NCBI GenBank assembly: GCA_020631735.1
Contig: CM036209.1
Span: 8,903,451 to 8,967,450, forward strand
From: Saccharum officinarum
Lineage: Eukaryota; Streptophyta; Magnoliopsida; Poales; Poaceae
Direction: 5' to 3'
DNA: 64,000 bases
Positions 52,998-64,000 of this stretch are shown piece after piece. A model generated the notes under the pieces. It was not told the DNA's origin and searched no databases. It was given only the letters and a program-made list of their open reading frames with translations. The translations under genes and the position numbers were made by a program. Each line of letters starts with the position of its first letter. Within the stretch, counting starts at the first letter, position 1.

Positions 52998-53952
52998 TGT
53001 GGATTTGAATTTTGGAGAGTTACTACTATCAAATTGATGCTAAGGTATATAGAATGGACCTTTGAAGCGTGATACCAATCGGAGTTGCCTTTATATACCA
53101 TCCTTAGCATCGAAGTAGCTAGACACCACTTGTAATACATCACTTGTAAGATCACAAACACTAAAGTACTTTGTGAGATCAACATTAAAAGCAAAGGTGT
53201 CTAGATACCACATGTAAAGCTACTCTTAACAAAACATCATTCAAGTTCTATATCTAGCATACACCATTCAATCATGAATATCGAAATTAAACTTTGCAAT
53301 GCAACATTTCATCATGTTAATGCACATACAAATGCAACAAATAATCCATGAGCTTGCTCCCCCTACTTATGTGCTCAATTTAATTTCTCTCCTCCTCACT
53401 ATATCTTTCTCCTCTCTTTGTGACTTCTATCTTTGTGCTTTCTCTCTCCCTTTTTATATCTTTCTTGCCTCTTGCAATATATTTGTGACTTTTCTCTCCC
53501 CCTTTGTCAACAATCACCAAAAAGGTGCCAATTTTAGTGAGAGATAAGTCAATCAATTATGAGGGAGTCCAAATTATGGTTCAATCTAGATCACTTGCCT
53601 AGAATATGTAATTCGGTTTGATCCAAGGACAAGCTTTTTTCACACCTCATAAAGTATAAGGGTTATCTTGACCATGTTGAATTACACATCATGAGCTCAT
53701 TTCTAGATTCAACACTAGGTTTGCAAGCCCACAAACATGTCATATGCTACCACTAGATCAATCAAACATAGAAGCAATAGTGGTACCATATATACATCAA
53801 AATCATTTGATTTTCATGAATGAGCCTATTTGTCATGCAAATATGTCTATATGTTCTAACCATGTCCTTAGCAAAGTATGAATGATATGCCAAACAACTT
53901 TACCTTGCTATGTTGGAGGAGAGGCATGTCATATAAGAATGTGGGGGTGCAC
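52998..53952. other. 3' non-coding region of Copia 2
   Basis: AT-rich, no frames of note. Contains polypurine tracts and ends at the assembly gap. Confidence 0.6.
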
Positions 53953-56900
53953 TCATTTCAAGTTGGAGAAGTCAAGTATGTTCAATTCATTCTTCAACTT
54001 GTAAAATCTCTTTTCATCAAGTGGCTTTGTAAAAATGTCGGCTAGTTGATCTTCGGTGCCAATGCTCTCAATGCTAATATCACCCTTTTGTTGATGGTCT
54101 CTTATGAAGTGATGCCTTATGTCAATGTGCTTGGTTCTTGAATGTTGAACCGGATTTTGAGTCATCTTGATAGCACTTTCATTATCACAAAACAAAGGCA
54201 CATTCTTGAATTTGATTCCAAAGTCATTCAAGGTGGCTTTCATCCAAAGCAATTGTGCACAACAACTACGGCACTAATGTATTCGGCCTCGGCAGTAGAT
54301 GGTGCAACACTATTTTGTTTCTTTGATGACCATGAAACAAGAGACCTTCCAAGCAATTGACAAGTGCCACTTGTGCTCATTCTATCAATCTTGCATCCAC
54401 CATAGTCGGAGTCCGAATATCCAATCAACTCAAAGTTAGACCCCTTGGGATACCATAATCCAACATCATGAGTGCCCTTGAGATATCTCAATATTCTCTT
54501 GGTTGCTTTCAAGTGACTTTCTCTAGGTGAAGCTTGATATCTTGCACACTTGCACACACTAAACATCACATCCGGCCTAGAAGCGGTGACATAGAGCAAA
54601 CTTCCAATCATAGACCGGTATTGCTTTTGATCTACCATGTTTCCACTATCATCAATACCTAATTGATCATTAGTGCCCATTGGTGTACTCATTGGCTTAG
54701 CATCTTGCAATCCAAACTTCTTGATCATGTCCTTGATGTACTTGCCTTGACTTACAAAAGTGCCATTCTTCATTTGCTTGATTTGAAGTCCAAGGAAGTA
54801 ACTAAGCTCTCCAATCATAGACATCTCAAACTCATTAGCCATCATATTTCCAAACTCTTCACAAAAGTCTTGGTTAGTTGATCCAAAGATAATGTCATCC
54901 ACATAGATTTGCAACACAAACAAGTCATTTCCAAGCTTCTTGGTGAAGAGAGTGGTGTCAACCTTTCCCATCTTGAACCCTTTAGAGAGGAGAAAATCCC
55001 TCAACCTCTCATACCATGCTCTAGGTGCTTGCTTCAAACCATACAATGCCTTCTTTAGCTTGTAAACATGGTCGGGCTTCTTGTCATCTTCAAAACCGGG
55101 AGGTTGCTCAACATAAACTTCTTCATTGATGTAGCCATTGAGAAATGCACTCTTGACATCCATTTGATAGAGCTTGATGTTGTGTGCACAAGCATATGCT
55201 AATAAGATTCTAATTGCTTCCAATCTTGCAACCGGTGCATATGTCTCTCCAAAGTCAAGACCCTCAACTTGAGTGTATCCTTGTGCTACTAATCTTGCTT
55301 TGTTCCTTACAACCATGCCATCTTGATCTTGCTTGTTTCTAAAGACCCACTTAGTACCAATCACATTGTAGTTCTTTGGCCTCTCAACAAGTTTCCAAAC
55401 TTGATTTCTAGCAAAGTTGTTTAGTTCTTCATGCATGGCATTTACCCAATCGGAATCTTTCAATGCATCTTCTATCTTCTTTGGTTCTTCTAATGAGACA
55501 AATGAGTAATGCTCACAAAAGGATGCTAATCTTGATCTAGTTTGAACACCACTTTGAATTCCACCAATGATTTGGTCCAATGGATGATCTCTTGCAATGC
55601 TAGTAGGTTGGAGTATTGGGAGTTGATTGCTTCCACTTGTTTGACCTTGAACTTGAGCTTCATCATGAGAACCACTAGAGCTTGCTTGATTTGTATCAAT
55701 TTGCACACTTTGGTTGATCACATGAATATCATCATCATCAACTTGCATCGGCCTTATATCACCAATGTCCATGTTCTTCATTGCATTTGACAATTGATCT
55801 CCTCTCACATCATCAAGGTTTTGAGCTTCATTTTGAGACCCTTGGGTTTCATCAAACTCAACATCATGAACTTCTTCCAAGGTGCCATTTGTGAGATTCC
55901 AAACTCTATATGATTTGCTTGTGGTAGAATAACCAAGTAAGAACCCTTCATCACATTTCTTTTCAAACTTGCTCAACTAGTGCCTTTCTTGAGAATATAG
56001 CATTTGCAACCAAACACTCTAAAGTATGCAATGTTGGGCTTTCTTCCATTCAATAGTTCATATGGTGTCTTTCCAAGCTTCCTATGGCAATAGAGACGGT
56101 TACTACAATAGCAAGCCGTGTTGATAGCTTCACTCCAAAATGAATGACTAACATTGTATTCACTAAGCATTGATCTAGCCATATCAATCAAGGTTCTATT
56201 TTTCCTTTCAACTACACCATTTGATTGAGGAGTGTATGTTGGTGAGAATTGATGCCAATACCAAGATCATCACACAAATCTTCAATTCTTGTGTTCTTGA
56301 ACTCACTACCATTGTCACTTCTAATCTTCTTGATGGTAGTTCAAACTCATTTTGCACTCTCTTGACAAAAGACTTGAATAGATCATAAACATCACTCTTG
56401 TCATAAAGAAAGAGCACCCAAGTGTATCTAGTGTAGTCATCCACAATCACAAAACCATACTTGTTGCCACCAATGCTAGTGTATGTTGTTGGCCCAAACA
56501 AGTCCATGTGCAATAGCTCAAATGCTTTTGATGTGCTCATTTCACTTTTACTAGGATGTGAATTTCCAACTTGTTTGCCGGCTTGACAAGCACTACATAG
56601 TTTATCCTTCTCAAAGGTGACATCCTTCAATCCTCTAACTAAGTCATGCCTCAAAAGTTTGTTCAATTGTTTCATTCCAACATGACCAAGCCTTCTATGC
56701 CATAACCAACCCATACTAGATTTACTAAGCAAGCATGATGTCAATTGTGTCTCACTATCATTGAAGTCAACCAAGTATAAGCTACCATGTCTAAATCCTT
56801 TGAATATCAAGTTTGATCCATCAACACTTATGACTTCAACATCATCACTACCAAATATGCACTTGAAGCCAAGATCACAAAGTTGTGCCACCGATAAAAG

Positions 56901-57143
56901 ATTGAAATCTAAGCTCTCAACTAGCAACACATTAGATATGCTCATGTCATTTGAGATAGCAATTTTACCAAGCCCCTTGACCTTGCCTTTCTTGTTGTTG
57001 CCAAAGTGATAGCATCAAAACCACCATTTTGACTTGTATCAATTGAATTGAACATACAAGAGTCTCCGGTCATATGTTGAGTGCACCCACTATCAAGCAC
57101 CCAATGCCTTCCTCCGGCTTTGTAATTGACCTACAAGACAAGA
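53953..57143 (-). pseudogene. Copia 2 pol, multiply frameshifted
   Basis: Pieces in different frames cover the protease (DSGCTQHM near 57095), zinc finger and integrase core (HRRLGHVG, HMDLFGP), integrase C-part (AINTACYCSNRLY), reverse transcriptase ([14 protein letters not shown] and [11 protein letters not shown]) and RNase H (YSDSDYGGC, then DIFTKPL). Frame breaks are near 57003, 56340, 56208, 55975 and 54245. The order and motifs are complete, so this is a recently decayed full-length pol rather than a fragment. Confidence 0.9.
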
Positions 57144-59204
57144 TCAATTCTTTTTAGGTACCCAAACTTGTTTGGGTCCTCCAAGGTTAGAGACTAAGCT
57201 CTTTGGTACCCAAATGGCTTTCTTCTTTGAGCCCATCCATGGTGTACCAATAAACTTAGCATGAACACCATTTGTACCCTTGGTAAGCATATAGAAAGAA
57301 TTAAACTTGATTGAGGATACATTTGCATTGGATTTCTTGTTCATGCAATGTTGCTCTATGTGACCAACTTGCTTGCAACTTTTGCAATAGCTACCATTGT
57401 TCTTCACAAAACGAGTCTTGTGAGGAGCAAAAGCGGCCTTGCCTTTCTTGGGGTTATAGCCCAATCCCTCTTTGTAGAGAGAAGCTCTTTGGCTACCCAA
57501 GCACATAAGCAAGCGGTCCTCACCACCATAAGCCTTAGCTAATGTGTGATTGAGCTCTTTTACCTCCTTCTTGAGATTTTCATTCTCAACTATAAGTGTG
57601 GAGTCACAAGTGAAACCATCACTACTAGATGAGGATGATGTAGATGAGCTACATGAAGGGTTAGTGGAGCAACAATAATAGGCTTATGAAAATTCATCAA
57701 TTATATCACATGATATGCCTATGTTACAAGTTTTAGCTTTCTCAACATTAGTTGGCATGTTTTCACATTTTTCAACTAGAGAGGAATGAGCTTCTTCAAG
57801 CTTAGTGTGAGACTTTTGAAGCTTCTTATGGTCTACCTTTAGACTCTCATAAGATGCCCTAAGCTCATCAAGTTCTTGCATAAGGTTTTTCTTTTCCTTA
57901 AGCAAGCCCTTGCACTCCTTTCTAGATTCTTTAAAATGTTGAGTGCAATCTTCTAGCATAGTGATTAGTTCATCTTTAGTGAATTCTTCTTCATCACTAT
58001 CACTATCACTAGCATTATCATGATCACTCTCATCGTCGGATGATACCTTAGCGGCCTTAGCCATGAAGCACGATGGAGTGTCGAAGAGGGAGACCTTCTC
58101 TTGGATGGCAATGCTAGCATGTCCCTTCTTCTTGCTCTTGTAGTCATCCTCATCATCACTTGAGGAATCATCACTATCCCATGTAGCAACATGAGAATCA
58201 TTCTTCTTCTTATAAGAGCCTTTTTTCTTTTCTTGCTTCTTCTTCTCTTTCTTGATAGCATCTTCATCATCACTATCATAAGGACACTTTGCAATGAGAT
58301 GGTCCTTGCTATGGCATCTAAAGCATCTCATGGTATGCTCACTCTTCTTGGATGAGTTCTTCCTCCTTCTTGCACGATAGCCTTTCTTCTTCATGAATTT
58401 GCCAAATTGCTTGACAAAGAGAGCCATCTTCTCATCAATGTCATCACTATCACAAGAGCTTGAGTCTTCATCACTTGATGATTCAATCTTGGATTTGCTC
58501 TTGGATGTGGTGGCTTTGAATGCCACACTCTTCTTCTTTTCATCATCTTTCTTTTCATTTTCCTTCTTCTTCTTGACCAACTCATCCTTCTCATCATCTT
58601 CTCTATATGAATCATCGGTCATCACTTCTTGAAATATTTGTCGAGGAGTTGAATCCTTCAATGTAGTCCTCACTAGCACGGTGATCAATGTATCAAACCT
58701 CTTGGGCAAGCTTCTCAAAAACTTCATAGAGAATTGATTGTCCTTGACCTCCTCACCAAGTGCCTTGAGCTCATTGACAATGACTTGCAATCTATGAAAC
58801 ATCTCCGGAACACTCTCATCATCTTGCATCTTGAAGCTTGAAAATTTTTCTTGCAAGATATATGCTTTAGCGGTCTTTGTGCCTTCGGTGCCCTCAAATG
58901 TTTCTTCTAGCTTGGCCCAAGCATCATGTGCAACTTCTATGTTTTTCACTTGCTCAAATGTCTTGTCATCTAATGCCTCATGAAGAGCACTAATGGCAAT
59001 GTCATTGCATTGGAGCTTCTTCTCTTCCACCGGTGTAGGTGCTTCCGGATTAGCAACCTCAAATTTTGTTTCGGTGACCTTCCACACTTCTCTATTGATT
59101 GACTTTAGGTGTGCGGTCATCTTAACCTTCCAATATGCATAATTTGTGCCATCAAAGTGAGGTGCCTTCTTGGTGTTGTTGATGTGCAAGCTTAATTGAG
59201 CCAT
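57144..59204 (-). pseudogene. Copia 2 gag, interrupted by an in-frame stop
   Basis: 506 codons open from ATG 59204 (MAQLSLHINNTKKAPHFDG...), with the UBN2 capsid region, a lysine-rich linker and the zinc knuckle CFRCHSKDHLIAKC. Acidic Ser/Asp stretches and a long coiled coil follow (KESRKECKGLLKEKKNLMQ...). A TAA at 57684 stops it after DIIDEF. The reading continues past the stop with a Ser-rich region and a second Cys/His cluster (SCKQVGHIEQHC, about 57360), so the original gag-pol was longer. Confidence 0.85.
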
Positions 59205-59248
59205 TTCTTTTTCACCGTAGGTTGTTAAGCCTCAAATAAACGGTGCCT

Positions 59249-59262
59249 CGGCTCCGATACCA
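59249..59262 (-). promoter_or_regulatory. Primer-binding site of Copia 2
   Basis: TGGTATCGGAGCC on the minus strand, matching the initiator tRNA-Met type, two bases from the LTR end CTTACA. Confidence 0.85.
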
Positions 59263-59264
59263 CT

Positions 59265-61228
59265 TGTAAGGTCCAAATAGGCTAGAGGGGGGGTGAATAG
59301 CCTAATTAAAACTTCTACAAGAATTACTTAACCACGAGTTAGTACGAAAGGTGGCGAAGCAAAAGCACTAGCTCTAACTAATTAAGCAAGCCACCTACAC
59401 AAGTCTAGTACAAGGCTATTCACTAAACACAACAACAACTATAAGCTAGAAACAAGAAGTAATACGAGAGAAGAGCTTTGATTGATTATACCGCCGTGTA
59501 GAGATGAGATGTACCAATCAATCAATCACACAAGAGAAATCCTCGGGAAGAGAATGACACAAGAATTTATCCCGAGGTTCACTTGCTTCCCGGCAAGCTA
59601 CTCCCCGTTGTGGCGATACACCCACTTGTCGGTTCGCGAGCTAATCGACTATCAAGAGTCGAGCCCTCGGCGGGCGCCGCACAACCACACAAGATGGGGA
59701 TCCTCCAAGCCACGAGCTCCACTAGAGTATCCAATTCACGAACTCCCGCGGGGAAGGATCAAGAACCCCTTACAACACTTGGTGAAGGCTCCAACAATCT
59801 CCAATTGCGAGCTCAATCACCTCCGCTGCTCCAAGCCGTCTACCGTGTCGGGAACACGGAAGAGTAACAAGAAATCCAGCAACTCGAAGATCAAGTGCCT
59901 CTAGAATGCAACTCTCAAGCAATGCACTTGAATCTCACTCAATCTCACTCAAGATATGCAACTAATCAAAGAGATGAGTGGAGGGGTTGTTCTCTAGCTC
60001 AAAGTATGTCTCTATATCTCAAAATGTGCAAGAGTTGCCCTTAAACCCTGGCCAACCTCTATTTATAACGAAGGGGTACGCAGCTAGCCGTTACAGACGA
60101 CGCAGCGAAAAACGCGCTGACCGGACGCTCCGGTCAGGGTGACCGGACGCGTTCAACCGAGTGACCGGACGCGACAGTGCCAGCGTCCGGTCGCGTTCCA
60201 GTAAGCTCCAGCTGTGACCGGACGCGTCCGATCGCACGTGACCAGACACGCCGCGCGTCTGATCGTCACTCCGCCTCGCTCTGCCCCTCTGGACGCCTGA
60301 CCGGAAGCTCCGGCTACATGAGGGACCGGACGCGTTGGTCGCGCGCTCTGGTTCGCTCAGGAGAACTGACCAGACGCGCTGTTGAACTGACCGGACGCCA
60401 TAGTGCCAACGTTCGATTAGAGTCCAGTAAGCTCTCTGGATGACCGGACGCGTCCGGTCGTCAGTGACCGGACGCGTTGCGCGTCCGATCATCGAACTAA
60501 AAACCGCGCAGATGCTGAACACTGACTGGACGCGTCTGGTCATACCGTGACCGCGTCCGGTGCAGCGTCCGGTCACCACAGTGACCTCCGTTCGCCTCCA
60601 TTTCTTTTCCGACTTCTGGCGCAAAAGAAAATAGGCAATTCACTTCTCCAAAAAAACGCCGAATCCCACCTCGCAAGCTCGGCGGGAGGGAGAGAGGAAC
60701 CCAAACCCCTCTCTACCGCTTGAACTCCACCGCCTTCGCAAATGTGCTAACACCACCAAGTGTACACCACCATGTGCATGTGTGTTAGCATTTCACAATC
60801 ATTTTCCAAGGCGTTATGTTAGCTCTTTACTAGATCCTAATGCATATGCTCAAGACATTGATCTAGTGGCACTTGATTTCCGAGCTAACCGTGATTGCCC
60901 CTCTTGATAGTCGGCTATGTATCCTAAATCCGGTCAATCACTTCTCTACTCATCTTAGACCGGTAAAAGGAAAACCCTATGGTTATACCTTTGCCTTGCG
61001 CTCTTAGATCCTTCTCTTTCACTTGATCATCATGTCCTTCATTTTATGTGCATCTCCACCATGATCATCATTTCATGTCCATGCACCATCTCTTTGTGAT
61101 CTTGTGGCCACCACTCCTTGCCACATACACCTTCATCACATGTGTTGCTTATGCCTAACTTAAAACACTTAACATATGGCATTAGCAACTTGGTGTCATT
61201 GATTACCAAAACCAAACTTGGGCTTTCA
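59265..61228 (-). repeat. 5' LTR of Copia 2, about 1964 bp
   Basis: On the minus strand it starts TGAAAGCCCAAGTTTGG and ends CTATTTGGACCTTACA, a TG...CA pair next to the primer-binding site. It contains a GC-rich repeat field at 60110-60580. No partner LTR is available to confirm the boundaries. Confidence 0.75.
60110..60580. repeat. GACCGGACGC repeat field within the LTR
   Basis: About 20 copies of GACCGGACGC / GCGTCCGGTC in both orientations, irregularly spaced, with linkers such as CAGTAAGCTC. Overlapping open frames here are repeat artefacts. Confidence 0.9.
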
Positions 61229-62238
61229 GCGGGCGAGGAAGATGCAGTCGTGGCGAGGAAGGCGTGGGCGCGGCTGCGGCTGTGAGCTGGGGCATGTGGC
61301 GGCGGTGGCACGGTGGCTTGGCGAGGAAGACGGCGCTCGGGATACGGCGAGTACGGGCGGCGGCGGATGAAAAAGAAGGAGCGAGATCCAAACGTACGGT
61401 TAAAAAGGGGTGAGATCTGCTTTTCGCGTGATGACCGAACGCGGTGGTCGAATGACCGGATGCGGTGGAGGTAGCGTCCGGTCAGATTCCAGTAAGCTCC
61501 TAGAATGACCGGACACGTTCGATTATGCATGATCGGACGCTGACAGAGTCCGGACATGTTTTGCCCGGAAAACTGAAACAGATGACCGGACGCGGTGGTC
61601 GGTAGAGGCACGTCCGGTGCAGCGTCCGGTTAGAGATTTCGAAGAAAAACTTCGGGAATGACCGGACGCGCTGGTGGACACCAAGACCGGACGCGGTGGT
61701 GAAGCTGAACCACGTCCGATGCAGCGTCCGGTCCAGCATCCGGTCGCTGTAAAACGCTCTTTTTCAAACCGATTTTCGACGCGACTTCTCCCAATCATGT
61801 TCCAATATGAAGAGACTCAAATAAACACCAATTGGAACCTGATATGAGTGACCTCACTCAAACCCTCAAAATTTTCAAAATATTTTGCCTTAGGCTAGAA
61901 TTATTTTTAAGAAAATATTCAATAAACATCCGAGGAGCAACGTATGGCCATGCAATAGAGTTTATGAACCCTTGGGAGCTTTAAATGCTCTCTCTATTCA
62001 TGGACGAACACAGAGGTTACTCAAAGCTAAACCAAAGAGAAACGACAAAGCAACAACTATGCATATGCAATGCAAAACAAGAAAGGAAGGCTAGGTTGCT
62101 TGTCAAGTTTGATCCATGGTTAGGCTTTTTCACTCCTCCAAAGAAGGGTTATCGTAACCGTGTTAGACAAGTCCTAGATGCATTGCGAGAAAATAAACAT
62201 GACATAAAATACAATGCAATGCATGGGACAACACAAGC
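61229..62238 (-). other. Remnant of 3' non-coding or LTR sequence of Copia 3
   Basis: Lies between the LTR start of Copia 2 and the pol end of Copia 3. It holds a second GACCGGACGC field (61430-61745) resembling that at 60110, then AT-rich sequence. It probably belongs to Copia 3, truncated or interrupted at 61229 by Copia 2. Confidence 0.5.
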
Positions 62239-64000
62239 TTATCTTTTAAAGTTACTAGAATCAAGCATATTTAGTTCACTTCTCAACCTACAAAAGGTAG
62301 CCTTATCTAAAGGTTTAGTGAAGATATCCGCTAATTGATTTTCACTTCTTACACCTTGTAGTGATATATCATTTTTAGCAACATGATCTCTTAGAAAGTG
62401 GTGGCGGATATCAATGTGCTTGGTGCGAGAGTGTTGTACCGGATTATTGGCAATTTTAATTGCACTTTCATTGTCACATAAAAGCGGCACCTTTTCAAGA
62501 ACAACTCCATAGTCTAGGAGGGTTTGTTTCATGTATAAGATTTGTGCACAACAAGCCCCCGCGGCAATGTATTCCGCCTCGGCGGTGGACAAAGCCACAC
62601 TATTTTGCTTCTTAGATGACCAAGATACTAAGGATCTCCCAAGCAAATGGCATCCTCCGGATGTGCTTTTTCTTTCAATTTTGCAACCGGCATAATCCGA
62701 ATCGGAGTAGCCAATTAGTTGGAATCTAGCTCCTTTGGGGTACCAAAGTCCAATGCTTGGGGTATACTTAAGATATCTTAGGATTCTTTTTACGGCGCTT
62801 AGGTGAGGTTCTTTAGGGCACGCTTGAAAGCGAGCACACATGCACATACTAAACATGATATCGGGCCTAGATGCGGTAAGGTACAACAAGCTACCAATCA
62901 TAGAACGGTAAAGAGTTTGATCGATTGGTTTACCTCCCTCATCTAGGTCGAGATGTCCATTAGTTGGCATTGGGGTTTTCATTGGCTTGCATTCTTCCAT
63001 CTTGAATCTTTTGAGAAGATCCTTGGTATACTTTTCTTGAGAGATAAAAATCCTTTCTCTCATTTGCTTGACTTGAAACCTAAGGAAGAATGTTAGCTCA
63101 CCAATCATTGACATCTCAAATTCTTTTGACATCAATTCACCAAATTCTTTGCAATAATCTTCATTTGTTGACCCGAAGATAATATCATCAACATAGACTT
63201 GACAAATAAAGATCTCTTCATTAAACTTCTTGGTGAATAGTGTGGTGTTAACCTTCCCAATATTGAAGCCCTTCTCAATGAGGAAGTCCCGGAGGCGCTC
63301 ATACCACGCTCTAGGGGCTTGCTTGAGCCCATATAGCGCCTTGGACAACCTATAAACATGATTAGAATATCTAGGGTCTTCAAACCCGAGAGGTTGTTCA
63401 ACATAGACTAGTTCATTTATGAAGCCATTTAAAAACATTTTTCACATCCATTTGATATAATTTCATTTCATGATGTGATGCATATGCAAGAAGGATACGA
63501 ATGGCTTCAAGTCTTGCAACGGGTGCAAAAAGTCTCTCCAAAATCAAGACCTTCAACTTGAGAGAACCCTTTTGCTACTAGTCTTGTCTTATTTCTTACT
63601 ACTACGCCTTGATCATCTTGCTTGTTGCGGAACACCCACTTGGTTCCAATGACTCTTGCACCTTTTGGATGCTCTTCAAGTGTCCAAACTTGATTGCGGG
63701 CAAAGTTGTTCAATTCTTCATGCATGGCATTCACCCAATCTAGATCCTGAAGAGCTTCTTCTACATTCTTAGGTTCAAGCCAAGAGACAAAAGAGTGATG
63801 TTCAACAAAAGAAGTAAACTTTTGAGATCGAGTCATTACACCCTTTGTAGGACTCCCTATGATGAGATCTTGTGGATGTGCTTGAAGTAGGGGTGAGTTT
63901 CTTTGATCAACCATTTGAGGAGTAGGATGGGGAGCATCAACATCTTGTGCTTGTGCCTCGGCTTGTTGATGAGAGACATGAGTATCTTCATTTTCAACTC
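62239..64000 (-). pseudogene. Copia 3 pol, C-terminal half, runs off window
   Basis: Two minus-strand frames, 63914-63507 and 63438-62239. The first has the start of reverse transcriptase ([43 protein letters not shown]). The second has [25 protein letters not shown], RNase H with YSDSDYAGC and STAEAEYIA, and the end DIFTKPLD. An extra T near 63530 and a small deletion near 63440 break the frame between them. Integrase and gag lie beyond base 64000. Closely related to Copia 2. Confidence 0.88.

Larger units (their letters stand above)
52998..61228 (-). mobile_element. Copia retrotransposon 2 (Sirevirus-like), 3' LTR lost in gap
   Basis: Minus-strand order: 5' LTR 61228-59265, primer-binding site, gag 59204-57144, broken pol about 57140-53953, then a 3' non-coding region with polypurine tracts (53496-53505 and 53357-53366 read AGGGGGAG on the minus strand). 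The 3' LTR is not present before the gap. Confidence 0.85.

Noticed and set aside
60091..60624. 177-codon frame in the LTR of Copia 2
   Set aside because: Encoded by GACCGGACGC repeats; repeat artefact.

Overview
This is nuclear DNA from a grass, most likely a panicoid/Andropogoneae genome of the sorghum, sugarcane or Miscanthus type. The evidence is the GC-rich exons, the Tourist- and Stowaway-like MITEs, CACTA elements with TTTAGTCCCGG-type hairpin repeats, Sirevirus-like Copia retrotransposons and intron-containing plant genes. I cannot name the species. A run of 100 N (52898-52997) marks a scaffold gap.

Layout. 1-7132: the 3' part of a large CACTA transposon carrying a GRF zinc-finger ORF, an intact-looking TNP2/TNPD-type transposase and a spliced Ulp1-like cysteine protease gene. 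7133-25622: a gene-bearing interval with three host protein genes (a DUF868 gene, + strand; a stress-response A/B barrel gene, - strand; an ATL-type RING-H2 gene, - strand) and one tRNA-Ala(AGC) gene. It is peppered with about 13 copies of one Tourist-like MITE family, two Stowaway-like MITEs and a 5'-truncated LINE. 25854-28465: a second LINE copy split by a 1.77 kb non-autonomous CACTA element. 29034-37721: a non-coding LTR retrotransposon with intact ends and target duplication, itself holding a 3.2 kb Pack-type CACTA and perhaps another insertion. 38762-42816: a PIF/Harbinger element with both of its genes, each broken. 43200-45521: two copies of a roughly 700 bp foldback palindrome in opposite orientation. 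45532-64000: three Copia (Sirevirus-like) retrotransposons, all on the minus strand. The first has long open gag and pol frames, the second a frameshifted pol, and the third runs off the window.

The host genes look unrelated to each other; no cluster or pathway is implied. Most of the biology here is transposon biology. Nesting order can be read from target-site duplications (TSDs): CACTA into LINE, CACTA into LTR element, MITE into MITE. The Harbinger element has nearly the same terminal inverted repeat (TIR) and the same 3-bp target size as the MITE family in the gene-bearing half, so it is a candidate relative of the source that mobilised those MITEs. The most unusual single object is the first CACTA, with three different coding modules and a hairpin array in its middle next to a TATA box.
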